Positions 7,201 to 13,618 of a stretch of DNA of 30,256 nt are shown here, piece after piece (position 1 is the first letter of the stretch; every line of letters begins with the position of its first letter). The notes beneath the pieces were generated by a model. It did not search any database. It worked only from the letters and a program-made list of their open reading frames with translations, and was not told the origin of the DNA. Both the position numbers and the translations under genes were made by a program. This DNA comes from an uncultured Kiritimatiellota bacterium (GTDB taxonomy: Bacteria > Verrucomicrobiota > Kiritimatiellia > RFP12 > UBA1067). The stretch covers positions 1 to 30,256 of the forward strand of contig CAKTZA010000047.1 of assembly GCA_934635045.1 (NCBI GenBank), given 5' to 3'.

Positions 7201-8170
7201 GGCGGTCGGCGGGCGTCTCGGCCTGGACGTCGAACCTCTCCCCGAACGCGCCGCGCGTCGCCGAGGCGAGGTAGCCGTTCGCGTAGGCGAAGGCCTCCGG
7301 GTCGAGCGCGGCGACGCGGACGGACGCGAGGGTGCGGACGCTTTTCCGCGTGGGCTGCCCGTCGGCGGTCTTCGGGAGGAGCGTGACGTCCGTCGCGCCG
7401 TAGGCGAGCGCGACGGGGACGCCGTTCACCTTGAGGGACGCGACGAGGCCGCCCGCGTGGGACAGCTCGACGAAGCGGACGCCCTGCGACGAGACGGCGA
7501 GAAGCTCGCCCGACGGGCCGTAGTCGAACCGGGCGGACGCGCCGAAGGGCGTCTCGACGGACGCGAGGCGGCCGTCCTCGTAGGCGAGCCGCCAGCCCTT
7601 GAGCCCGCCCTTGCCGAGGATCGAGAAGCGGCGGCACTTCGCCCAGTCCGGCGACTCCGTGTCGGACTCCCAGTCCGCGTAGGGCGCGAAGAGTCCGCGC
7701 CCCCTCTTCGCGTCCTCGATGGGATCGAGCCGGATCGCGTCCTTTGGCGTCTTCCCCTTCTTCGGGTAGAACCGGATGCGCTCGCCCCAGGGCGTCGTCC
7801 AGAGGAGGCCGTCCTTCTCCCATTTGACGGACGACTCCAGCTGCGGCGACCGCCAGCCGAAGCCGAACGCGCCGGAGGCCTCGGACGACGACTCGTAGAC
7901 GAGCTCGACGGGGATGCGCAGCTCCGGCGCGAGGGCCGCGACGCCGAGCTCGCGCCGGACGACGAAGCCCGGCTCCGTGAGCGAGGCCTTGCCCGCGAGG
8001 AGCGGGCGGAATCGGAAGTCGGGCGCGTCGGCGCGCGCGGAGGCTGCCGGAAGGAGGAACGCGAGTGCGGCGCAGACGGGGGCGAGGAGTCGCGGCGCGG
8101 CCGCACAGCGGCGGACGGCAACCTTGACCTTGACGCGGATATTCCAGAAACGGGCACACAGTTCTTTCAT
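4235..8170 (-). CDS. Secreted RHS/YD-repeat protein with variable C-terminal tip
   Basis: This is a 1311-aa protein. AAGGAG stands 7 bases before the ATG at 8170. The N terminus has a basic region followed by a hydrophobic core and ASARADA (cleavage near residue 47), so the protein goes through Sec. Residues about 50-330 form an N-terminal beta-rich region; from about 350 on there are many YD repeats (YDAKTG, YDRKGRL, YDALGRL, YDAAGRL). The core closes with DPLGYPDGWNQLAYCGNG at about residues 1115-1133, the conserved end of RHS shells. The last ~180 residues differ: rich in Tyr, Trp and Asp, encoded by AT-rich DNA, and without a motif I know. This is the expected architecture of a polymorphic toxin, with the shell enclosing a variable effector tip. 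A repeat hairpin is embedded at 5181-5231. An orphan structural protein without toxicity remains possible. Confidence 0.85.
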   Translation of the reverse strand: MKELCARFWNIRVKVKVAVRRCAAAPRLLAPVCAALAFLLPAASARADAPDFRFRPLLAGKASLTEPGFVVRRELGVAALAPELRIPVELVYESSSEASGAFGFGWRSPQLESSVKWEKDGLLWTTPWGERIRFYPKKGKTPKDAIRLDPIEDAKRGRGLFAPYADWESDTESPDWAKCRRFSILGKGGLKGWRLAYEDGRLASVETPFGASARFDYGPSGELLAVSSQGVRFVELSHAGGLVASLKVNGVPVALAYGATDVTLLPKTADGQPTRKSVRTLASVRVAALDPEAFAYANGYLASATRGAFGERFDVQAETPADRRRNILSKDRKNGVTHTGRVAGRLLADGDCRYSYPKETAVRLTDALGNAATHDYDAKTGVHAVTGFDGRTRKTYYFMRPDVAYLGKVRTVLDGRDRTLVSFRYDRKTGKPVRVTDRLGNHRLLDYDADGRCTKLSRRAGGLLSSAEPVRSFAYDRKGRLTAVSELDADGKAVRTTSLAYDRAGRPSRVSDGCRTLSVSCAPSGFPSSLRDDFASVSFAYDRYNRLVETADPCGIVTRRTYADHGGLAKVERLDGRDVLSSAAVAYDGCGRPVSVTDQDGRVTACDRDALGRIVKERYADGAEVAYGYDALGRLERVVDENGHEIAFGWDRFGLSSRLTAAGQLTSAKRGADGLVAEVTASVTGRVDRTVRREHDAHGRVTRVAYAKGEVETFAYDRWGRLSARTRGSLKETYRYDHFGRLAEKDENGTVFSYAYDAWGRRTSRTVRFADGGEALEERRAYDKYGRLVEIAAFGTSVKWRYDARGRVARQVVDGSPIDFAYTRDGRLAGKWLGGRESPDASVEYEYSRDGRIAARTANGVRQAFAYDARGQLVAVRENGADVERYAYDRAGNMVRKTVRGKTTTYAFDGANQLVSSTCDGVTTRYAYDAAGRLVREGERTYRYGYLDKVLSVTDGKRSYRYAYHVDGQLARADYGEGDGGRAGVGEDGRAGSPLPAGSEAFLWDGLALVRRGDESFVNEPHVGGGNPVVSSKGMTYFNDVLGTTVGVREGRGASRLKSKRRYTAAALTAFGVAALAPQGQQTFFTGKPEVEGLGRVFLCRNYRADLAKWQTADPLGYPDGWNQLAYCGNGVTERFDYGGAAWEWYDFCLYYYQPWKPRSIDTDDIGYTQAIWDVINNVVIRRLTSQIDDAIRGIVRGASSSNGHDWYYYNTDNAYSFVQVHWVLAGGRVSTSSCVEFSWHEFSDEETHTRYRDYHWRSQTTVCYIDDFSDPLSFGEAISREFEFEVGSPYVYSHIWENVILTGGGTVYLE
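5181..5231. repeat. GC-rich hairpin repeat embedded in rhs
   Basis: GCGGGCAG (5181-5188) pairs with CTGCCCGC (5193-5200) around a GGGG loop. The end of the hairpin overlaps the first of two copies of CCCGCCCTACCG (5196-5207 and 5220-5231), set 24 bases apart. In the protein this gives Gly/Arg/Ala-rich filler (GRAG...GRAGSPLPAGS) between YD repeats. It looks like a short intragenic repeat insertion that kept frame. Confidence 0.7.
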
Positions 8171-8254
8171 GGACAGACTCCTTGATACATGAACAGGCGA
8201 ATTGACGCGATTCGGAAAGCACCCGGCAGGGATGCTCCCCGACCAACTGCCATC

Positions 8255-8284
8255 AGTTTACCAAAAGAAGCCGAATCCTGTCAA
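8255..8284 (-). promoter_or_regulatory. Sigma-70-type promoter for rhs
   Basis: On the minus strand a perfect -35 TTGACA (8284-8279) is followed by an 18-base spacer and TAAACT (8260-8255, four of six consensus bases). Transcription would start near 8248, giving a leader of about 78 bases. It sits in the 216-base gap between mlaD and rhs, so rhs is probably its own transcription unit. The rest of the gap shows no gene. Confidence 0.6.
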
Positions 8285-8386
8285 GCGGGGCGCACGTTAA
8301 TTCGCAAGCCGAAGTCGGTCGGATGTCTACGGCGAGAAACGCAACCCCGAACGACGAAACCAAGCGAACAGCTTCCCGTTCCGACG

Positions 8387-9361
8387 TCAGAACGCGCCAG
8401 TCGCGAGCGAGGTGAACGTCGAGATCGGCGTCGTGTCGCGGTAGTTGTCGATAACCTGACGGACGTCGCGGATGAGGCCGTTGACCTCGTCGTAGAGCTT
8501 CGGATCCTTCGCGAGGCGGCCGATCGTGCCGTTGCCCGCCTTGAGGTCGGTCGCAAAGGCGTTGAGGTTCGCCAGGAGCGCGTTCGCCCGCGCGACCGTC
8601 TCCTTCACGTCCACGCCCTCGGCCGCCTGACGGAACGCCGCGACACCGGCCTCCAGGTCGTCGAACAGCTTCGCGCGGTTCAGGCGATCAGAGACGGCGC
8701 GCGCGTTCGCGAGCGTCTCCTTCAGGTCGGCGTAGACGGTCTCGTTCGTCGAGAGCAGCTTGCCGACCGTCCCCTCGCCGCGCGCGACACGTTCGGCAAA
8801 GGCGTTCGCGCGGTCCATGAAGGCGTCGGCCTTCGCGGAGACGGCGCGCGCGTGCGCCGACGCGGCGGCGACGTTCGTGATGATCGCCTGAAGCTCCGGG
8901 TTGGATGTGAACGCCCGCAGGTTCTTCGCGATCTTCGAGACGTCCGACATCCAGTCCGTCGGCGTCTCGCCGACGAAGAGCGTCGTCGCGAGCGGACGTA
9001 TCTCGCCCGTGCCCTCCTCCAGCGCGAGGTAGTTGCCGCCGAGCATCGAGAGGTTGCGGACGGTCGCCGTCGCCGTCTCGCGCAGGATGATGTGCGCATC
9101 GATCTCCGCAAAGACGACGAGGTTCGACGGCGTCACCTCGACGCGGCTGATCGCGCCGACCTTCGTGCCCCGGTACATGACGTTGTCGCGCTCCTTCAGG
9201 CCGCCGACGCCGTCGAACGCGACGCGCATCGTCACGCGGTTGCGCCCCGACAGGATGTCCACGCCCGAGATGACGATGGTGAAGTAGCCCAGGAGCAGCA
9301 GCACCGTGATCATGAACAGCCCGACGACGAGCTGCGAAAACGCCTCGCTTTTCCTTTTCAT
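8387..9361 (-). CDS. mlaD: MlaD-like MCE-domain protein (lipid transporter substrate-binding subunit)
   Basis: This 324-aa protein has one N-terminal membrane helix (about residues 10-30, VVGLFMITVLLLLGYFTIVI) and then an MCE domain (about 38-115) with VTMRVAFDGVGGLKERDNVMYRGTKVG, the hallmark region of MlaD/Ttg2C proteins. The C-terminal ~180 residues are helical and coiled-coil-like, as in longer MCE proteins. MlaD hexamers sit in the inner membrane facing the periplasm and pass phospholipids to or from the MlaE-MlaF ABC core, which is encoded immediately upstream. The start codon is preceded by a long purine-rich stretch with several Shine-Dalgarno-like GGAAG motifs. It is separated from mlaF by 71 bases that hold only that tract. 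Confidence 0.9.
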   Translation of the reverse strand: MKRKSEAFSQLVVGLFMITVLLLLGYFTIVISGVDILSGRNRVTMRVAFDGVGGLKERDNVMYRGTKVGAISRVEVTPSNLVVFAEIDAHIILRETATATVRNLSMLGGNYLALEEGTGEIRPLATTLFVGETPTDWMSDVSKIAKNLRAFTSNPELQAIITNVAAASAHARAVSAKADAFMDRANAFAERVARGEGTVGKLLSTNETVYADLKETLANARAVSDRLNRAKLFDDLEAGVAAFRQAAEGVDVKETVARANALLANLNAFATDLKAGNGTIGRLAKDPKLYDEVNGLIRDVRQVIDNYRDTTPISTFTSLATGAF

Positions 9362-9432
9362 CTTTTCCCTCTTCCTTTTTCCTTTTTCCCTCTTACTTCC
9401 TACTTCTTCCCTCTTCCTTCTTCCTTCTTCCT
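9362..9432. repeat. Polypurine/polypyrimidine tract between mlaF and mlaD
   Basis: The whole gap is nearly pure pyrimidine on the plus strand (purine on the transcribed-sense strand), built of variations on GGAAGA, AGAGGG and GGAAAAAGG. It offers many weak ribosome-binding sequences ahead of mlaD and may be a simple-sequence repeat family. Confidence 0.75.
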
Positions 9433-10137
9433 TCAGATCGTCTCCCCCCTCGTGGCCGCGAGAAATGCCCGCGCCTCCGGATTGTCCGATTTCTGGAACT
9501 CCTCCGGCGTCAGGCAGACGACGGCGCGCCCGTCCTTGACGAGCAGCACGCGGCTCGCGATGCGGAACGCCGAGACGAGATCATGCGTGACGACGACGGA
9601 CGTCACGCCGCGCGTCCGGTTGACGTCGCGGATGAGCCGCGTGATCTGCGCGCTCGTCACGGGGTCGAGGCCCGACGTCGGCTCGTCGTAGAGGATGACC
9701 TCCGCATCGCAGACGATCGCCCGCGCGAGCCCCGCGCGCTTCTGCATGCCACCCGAAATCTCCGACGGATACTTCTCGGCGGCGTCCTCGAGCCCGACCG
9801 CCTTCAGCGCCGCCGCCACGCGTCGGTCGATCTCGTCCGACTTGAGCCGCGTCGTCTCGACGAGCGGCAACGCGACGTTCTCCCACACCGTCTTCCACGC
9901 GAGCAGCGCGCCCGACTGAAAGAGGTAGCCGATCCTGTCCGTCGCGACCGTCACCTCGCCGGCGTCCGGCTCCAGCAGGCCGACGACATGCTTGAGCGTG
10001 ACGGACTTGCCGGTGCCCGACGGGCCGATGAGCGCGAGGATCTCGCCCTTCTCGACCGTGAAGCTGAGGCCGTCCAGCACCACGGCCTCGCCGAAGCGCT
10101 TGACGACATTCCTGAACTCGATGATTGTCTCCGCCAT
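9433..10137 (-). CDS. mlaF: MlaF-like ABC transporter ATPase
   Basis: This 234-aa ABC ATPase has Walker A GPSGTGKS at residues 38-45, Q-loop FQSGAL at 73-78, signature ISGGMQKR at 127-134, Walker B VILYDEP at 147-153 with Glu152, and the switch histidine in VVVTHD (His185). The FQSGALLAWKTVWENVALPL stretch and the SGGMQKRAGLARA signature are characteristic of the MlaF/Ttg2A branch of lipid transporters. It would power phospholipid movement between the membranes together with MlaE and MlaD. Its ATG shares one base with the mlaE stop codon (TGATG), so the two are translationally coupled. No mlaB or mlaC is present in the window. Confidence 0.93.
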   Translation of the reverse strand: MAETIIEFRNVVKRFGEAVVLDGLSFTVEKGEILALIGPSGTGKSVTLKHVVGLLEPDAGEVTVATDRIGYLFQSGALLAWKTVWENVALPLVETTRLKSDEIDRRVAAALKAVGLEDAAEKYPSEISGGMQKRAGLARAIVCDAEVILYDEPTSGLDPVTSAQITRLIRDVNRTRGVTSVVVTHDLVSAFRIASRVLLVKDGRAVVCLTPEEFQKSDNPEARAFLAATRGETI

Positions 10138-10895
10138 CAGTAGAACGCCCGCGTGACCATGTAGCCCGAAATGAGAATCGCCAGGAACGAGACGATGACG
10201 GCGCGCTGCGTGGACTTGCCGACGCCCGTCGCCCCCAGCGTCGTCCCGAGGCCCTCGGAAACGGAAATGACGCCGACAAGAAACCCGAAGACCGTCGCCT
10301 TCAGGAGCCCGACGTAGAGATCCTTCGCCTCGGACATCACCAAGGCCCCCGTCATGTACTGCTGGAAGTCGACGTTGAGCTGCGTCGCGCCGACCACGCC
10401 GCCGCCGACCGCGCCGAGGATGCAGCAGTAGAACGCCAGCACCGGCGCCATCAGGACGAGCGCGAGGATGCGCGGCGCGGCCAGGAACCGCATCGGCGAG
10501 ATGCGCAGGATCACGAGCGCGTCAATCTCGTCGTTCACCTTCATCGTGCCGAGCTCCGCCGCGATCGCCGAGCCGACGCACGCCGCGAGGCAGATGCCGC
10601 AGCAGAACGCCCCCATCTCGCGCAGGAGCGTCATCATCACCGCCGCGCCGAGGTAAATCTCCTGATTGAAGCGCGCCAGCTCGATGCCGACCTGCAGCGC
10701 GAGGATCATCCCCATGAAGAGCGAGACGACCGTGATGACGGGGAGCGTCCGAATGCCCGTCGCATAAAGCTGGCGGAAGAGATCCGCACGCCCCGTCGCG
10801 CGCACGAGGACAGACGGGAAGAATGCGACGGCCTTCGCCGCCACAATCCCCGCCCATCCGACGGACTCAACCGGCTTGAGGATGCCCCACAACAT
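10137..10895 (-). CDS. mlaE: MlaE-like ABC transporter permease
   Basis: This 252-aa integral membrane protein has about five helices. The conserved MlaE core is visible: PVITVVSLFMGMILALQ, LLREMG, and VGSAIAAELGTMKVNDEIDAL, followed by LAAPRILALVLMAPVLAFY. The ATG at 10895 is chosen because it gives the usual family length and lies 7 bases after the aminotransferase stop; a GTG at 10928 in the same frame would add only Arg/Gly-rich residues and overlap that gene. MlaE dimers form the membrane channel of the phospholipid transporter with MlaF and MlaD. No strong Shine-Dalgarno is seen, so expression probably depends on coupling to the gene ahead. Confidence 0.9.
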   Translation of the reverse strand: MLWGILKPVESVGWAGIVAAKAVAFFPSVLVRATGRADLFRQLYATGIRTLPVITVVSLFMGMILALQVGIELARFNQEIYLGAAVMMTLLREMGAFCCGICLAACVGSAIAAELGTMKVNDEIDALVILRISPMRFLAAPRILALVLMAPVLAFYCCILGAVGGGVVGATQLNVDFQQYMTGALVMSEAKDLYVGLLKATVFGFLVGVISVSEGLGTTLGATGVGKSTQRAVIVSFLAILISGYMVTRAFY

Positions 10896-10902
10896 GGCCC
10901 GT

Positions 10903-12105
10903 CTACGACTCGCGCCCCCCCGCCGCACACATCTTCTGCATCCGCGCGACGGCGAGGCGGATCTTCTCCAGCGACGTCGCGTACGACATACGGACGAACC
11001 CCGCGCCGCACGGGCCGAACGCGCTGCCCGGCACGACGGCGACGCCGAAGTCCTTCAAAAGCCTCACGGCAAACGCCTCGTCCGAAAGTCCCGTCGCGCG
11101 GATGTCGGCGAAGATGTAGAACGCGCCCTTCGGCAGCAGCGTCTTCAGCCCCATCGCGTTGAGCGCGGGCACGAGGTAGTCGCGGCGACGGCGGTACTCG
11201 TGGCGCATACGCGCGACCTCCTTGTCGCCGTGATCCATCGCCTCGACGCCCGCCGCCTGCGAGAGCGTCGGGGCGGACATGATGCCGTACTGGTGAATCT
11301 TCATCATCGCGTCGATGACGTCGGACGGCCCGCAGGCATAGCCGAGGCGAAAGCCCGTCATCGCCCACGACTTCGAGAAGCCGTTCAGGAGAATCACGCG
11401 GTCGCGGCAGTCCGGGAACGCCGCGAAGGACGGCAACCGCCGGCTGTCGCCCACATCGCCCGACGTCTCGACGTAATTCAGCTCCGAATACACCTCGTCG
11501 GCCAGGATCAGCAGGTCGTGCTTCGCGGCGAACGCGAGAATCGCCCGCATGTCATCGCGCGAGAGGACGGCCCCCGTCGGGTTGCATGGAAAGTTGAGGA
11601 GAATCGCCTTCGTCTTCGGCGTCACCTTCCGCTCCAGCGCCTCGACCGTGAGGCGAAACTCGTCTTCGACGCGCGTCTCGACGCAGACCGGCACGGCGTG
11701 CGCGAGGCGGATCGTCGGCGCATACGAGACGAAGCACGGCTCGTGGTAGAGGATCTCGTCGCCCGGCGAGCAAATCGCGCGGATCGCGAGGTCGATGGCC
11801 TCCGACACGCCGACCGTGACGAGCACTTCCTTCTGCCAGTCGAACGCCGCGCCAAAGCGGCGCGCGAGATAGCGGCAGATGGCCTGACGCAGGTCGGGCG
11901 TGCCGAGGTTCGAGGTGTAGTGCGTCCCGCCGTCCTCCAGGCACGTCACGGCCGCGCGCGCGATGTGCCACGGCGTGTCGAAGTCCGGCTCGCCGACGCC
12001 GAGCGAGACGACATCCTTCGACTGCGCAACGATGTCGAAGAACTTGCGGATGCCGCTCTTCGGCAGCACCGCGACGTGCGGCGCGACTCTCGTCCGTGCG
12101 CTCAC
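10903..12105 (-). CDS. Class I/II PLP-dependent aminotransferase (aspartate aminotransferase-like)
   Basis: With a GTG start at 12105 that overlaps the preceding stop codon (GTGA), the protein is 400 aa, the normal length for the family. Upstream in-frame codons encode only a shadow of the neighbour. Family motifs are all present: SLGVGEPDFDTP near the N terminus, NFPCNPTGAVLS, LADEVYSEL, and NGFSKSWAMTGFRLGY with the PLP-binding lysine Lys245. The enzyme transfers amino groups between an amino acid and a 2-oxo acid in the cytoplasm. The AMTGxRxG sequence and YTSNLGTPDLRQAI are typical of the aspartate/aromatic aminotransferase group (PatA/AspC-like). The exact substrate cannot be told. It is co-transcribed with the glycosidase-like gene, with no obvious metabolic link. 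Confidence 0.9.
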   Translation of the reverse strand: MSARTRVAPHVAVLPKSGIRKFFDIVAQSKDVVSLGVGEPDFDTPWHIARAAVTCLEDGGTHYTSNLGTPDLRQAICRYLARRFGAAFDWQKEVLVTVGVSEAIDLAIRAICSPGDEILYHEPCFVSYAPTIRLAHAVPVCVETRVEDEFRLTVEALERKVTPKTKAILLNFPCNPTGAVLSRDDMRAILAFAAKHDLLILADEVYSELNYVETSGDVGDSRRLPSFAAFPDCRDRVILLNGFSKSWAMTGFRLGYACGPSDVIDAMMKIHQYGIMSAPTLSQAAGVEAMDHGDKEVARMRHEYRRRRDYLVPALNAMGLKTLLPKGAFYIFADIRATGLSDEAFAVRLLKDFGVAVVPGSAFGPCGAGFVRMSYATSLEKIRLAVARMQKMCAAGGRES

Positions 12106-13499
12106 TTGCGGTTCACGAGCTCCAGCGTCTTCTGGCGGATGTTCCTGAAATTGCACGCATTCCCGTTCGCCTGCTTCACGTCGTAGAGCGCGGCGACCTT
12201 CGCAAACTCGTCCGCGAAGAGGCCCTGCTCCTTCAGGAGGCGCACCTTCTCCGCCGCGATGATGCCGTTGCGCAGTTCGAGGAAGCGCCACGACGGCTCA
12301 CCCTTCGGGTAGCAGAGGAACGTGTCGCCCGCGCGCCAGTTCCAGTACGTCGCGTCCTCCTTCGGGTTCTGCGGCCAGCTGTTCCACGCCCAGCGCAGGA
12401 AGCCGTCGAGGCCGAGGAAGGCCGGCGACGCGCCGCACCAGAACGCCTCGCCGGGGCCCGACGACAGGAACGTGTTCGGATAGGTCGGGCTGCAGCAGAC
12501 GTAGTGCGTCGTGACGAGCCCCTTCGCGCGGCGTTCGGCCGCCTCGGACAGGAATTCGGGCGTCACGCAGTCCGCGAAGAGGACCTGCGAGTAGACGTCG
12601 ATCGTGATGCCCTTGAAGTCGCTCGGCTTGCGGTTGCCGGCCATCGAGATGCGCATGCCCGGCGCGTGCCGCTGCACGAACCGCGCGACCTTCGCGACGT
12701 CTTCAGGCTTGCGCTCGTCCATCGCCATGATCGTGTGCTCGAACCAGCCCTTCGCCTTGACGTGCGCGGCGAACTTGTCGAGGAACGCGCCCCAGCGCTT
12801 CTCCAGCTCGTCCTCGTCAATCGTCTTGCCGAGCGTCCACGGGCAGAGCGAGTAGCACGAGATGTCCGGCCCCAGGCCGCAGTCGAGGCAGAACTGCACG
12901 TACTCGTCGAAGAGGCGGAAGTCGCCGTCCGCCACCATCGAATGGTAGGCGTCGCGGCACTGGTGATCCCACGGCTGGTCGAGAATCGAGACGGTGATCG
13001 TCTTCTGTCCCGCCGTCGCGAGCAGCTCCCAGACGGGCTTCATGGCCGCATAGTGCTTCTTCGAGAACGGCTTCGCCTTCGCGAGGCGCGCGACGGCCCA
13101 CGGATGCTGCCAGAGGTCGAGGTAGTACTTCCACTCCTTCGCCGGCGGCAGCACGCGGTCGATGACCGTCACGCGCATCATGCCGCAGTCGTAGGCGCCC
13201 GGCTTCGCGTCCGCCGGCACGGCAATCTCCACCACGCGCGGGCCGTCGTCGTCATCGTCCTTCGTCCACTTGACGCGGTCGTAGATCTCCAGCCGCTGCA
13301 GGCTCTCGGGCTCCGGCGCGTACTTGACCTTCTTCAGGACGCCGTGACGGATCGTCAGCCCGTCCGGTGTCTCGCCCAGCTCGCAGAAGTCCGGCACACG
13401 CGCCGCGACCGTCTCGCCACGCCACGCCGTCACCTCAAACGTCCGCGCGCCCGCCGCCGCCGCCGCAAGAGCCAGCGTCATGCCCAGTAGTTTCTTCAT
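12102..13499 (-). CDS. Secreted DUF4091/GH123-like glycosidase
   Basis: This 465-aa protein has a signal peptide (MKKLLGMTLALAAAAAGA). The start at 13499 is preceded by AAAGGGAAA, and the longer in-frame start at 13535 would spoil the signal. The stretch DLWQHPWAVAR (residues 128-138) is the hallmark of DUF4091/GH123 proteins. MAMDERKPED places an Asp-Glu pair at 261-262, where GH123 beta-N-acetylgalactosaminidases use adjacent acidic residues in substrate-assisted catalysis. ISMAGNRKPSDFKGITIDVYSQ and the later Trp-rich FLRWAWNSWPQNP fit the barrel. A role in cutting host or self N-acetylgalactosamine glycans outside the cytoplasm is likely; the exact sugar is unproven. It has its own promoter (13560-13588) and leads the downstream aminotransferase and mla genes. 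Confidence 0.8.
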   Translation of the reverse strand: MKKLLGMTLALAAAAAGARTFEVTAWRGETVAARVPDFCELGETPDGLTIRHGVLKKVKYAPEPESLQRLEIYDRVKWTKDDDDDGPRVVEIAVPADAKPGAYDCGMMRVTVIDRVLPPAKEWKYYLDLWQHPWAVARLAKAKPFSKKHYAAMKPVWELLATAGQKTITVSILDQPWDHQCRDAYHSMVADGDFRLFDEYVQFCLDCGLGPDISCYSLCPWTLGKTIDEDELEKRWGAFLDKFAAHVKAKGWFEHTIMAMDERKPEDVAKVARFVQRHAPGMRISMAGNRKPSDFKGITIDVYSQVLFADCVTPEFLSEAAERRAKGLVTTHYVCCSPTYPNTFLSSGPGEAFWCGASPAFLGLDGFLRWAWNSWPQNPKEDATYWNWRAGDTFLCYPKGEPSWRFLELRNGIIAAEKVRLLKEQGLFADEFAKVAALYDVKQANGNACNFRNIRQKTLELVNRK

Positions 13500-13559
13500 G
13501 TTCGATTTCCCTTTCTCATTCACGATTGACGGCACCGGCCATTCCGATGCCGAATGAGT

Positions 13560-13588
13560 AGTATAGCAGTTTTGCTGGGCGTTGCCAA
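13560..13588 (-). promoter_or_regulatory. Strong sigma-70-type promoter for the GH123-like gene
   Basis: TTGGCA (13588-13583), a 17-base spacer and TATACT (13565-13560) on the minus strand. Transcription would begin near 13553, leaving a leader of about 54 bases. It lies just 30 bases after the end of the preceding effector gene. Confidence 0.75.
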
Positions 13589-13589
13589 G

Positions 13590-13616
13590 GCCGTGCGCCG
13601 ACTTTGCCGTGCGCCG
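13590..13616. repeat. 11-base direct repeat upstream of the GH123 promoter, possible activator site
   Basis: GCCGTGCGCCG occurs at 13590-13600 and 13606-13616, 16 bases apart, directly upstream of the -35 box. Position and repetition suit a transcription activator binding as two subunits, but no regulator is known. Confidence 0.4.
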
Positions 13617-13618
13617 GC

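Noticed and set aside
4661..8185. 1174-residue open frame on the plus strand opposite rhs
   Set aside because: It is the antisense shadow of a GC-rich repeat gene: Arg/Val/Asp-rich without motifs, and the minus-strand frame has a signal peptide, YD repeats and a ribosome site.
8387..8470. Terminator after mlaD
   Set aside because: No stable hairpin followed by T-run could be found in the sense direction.
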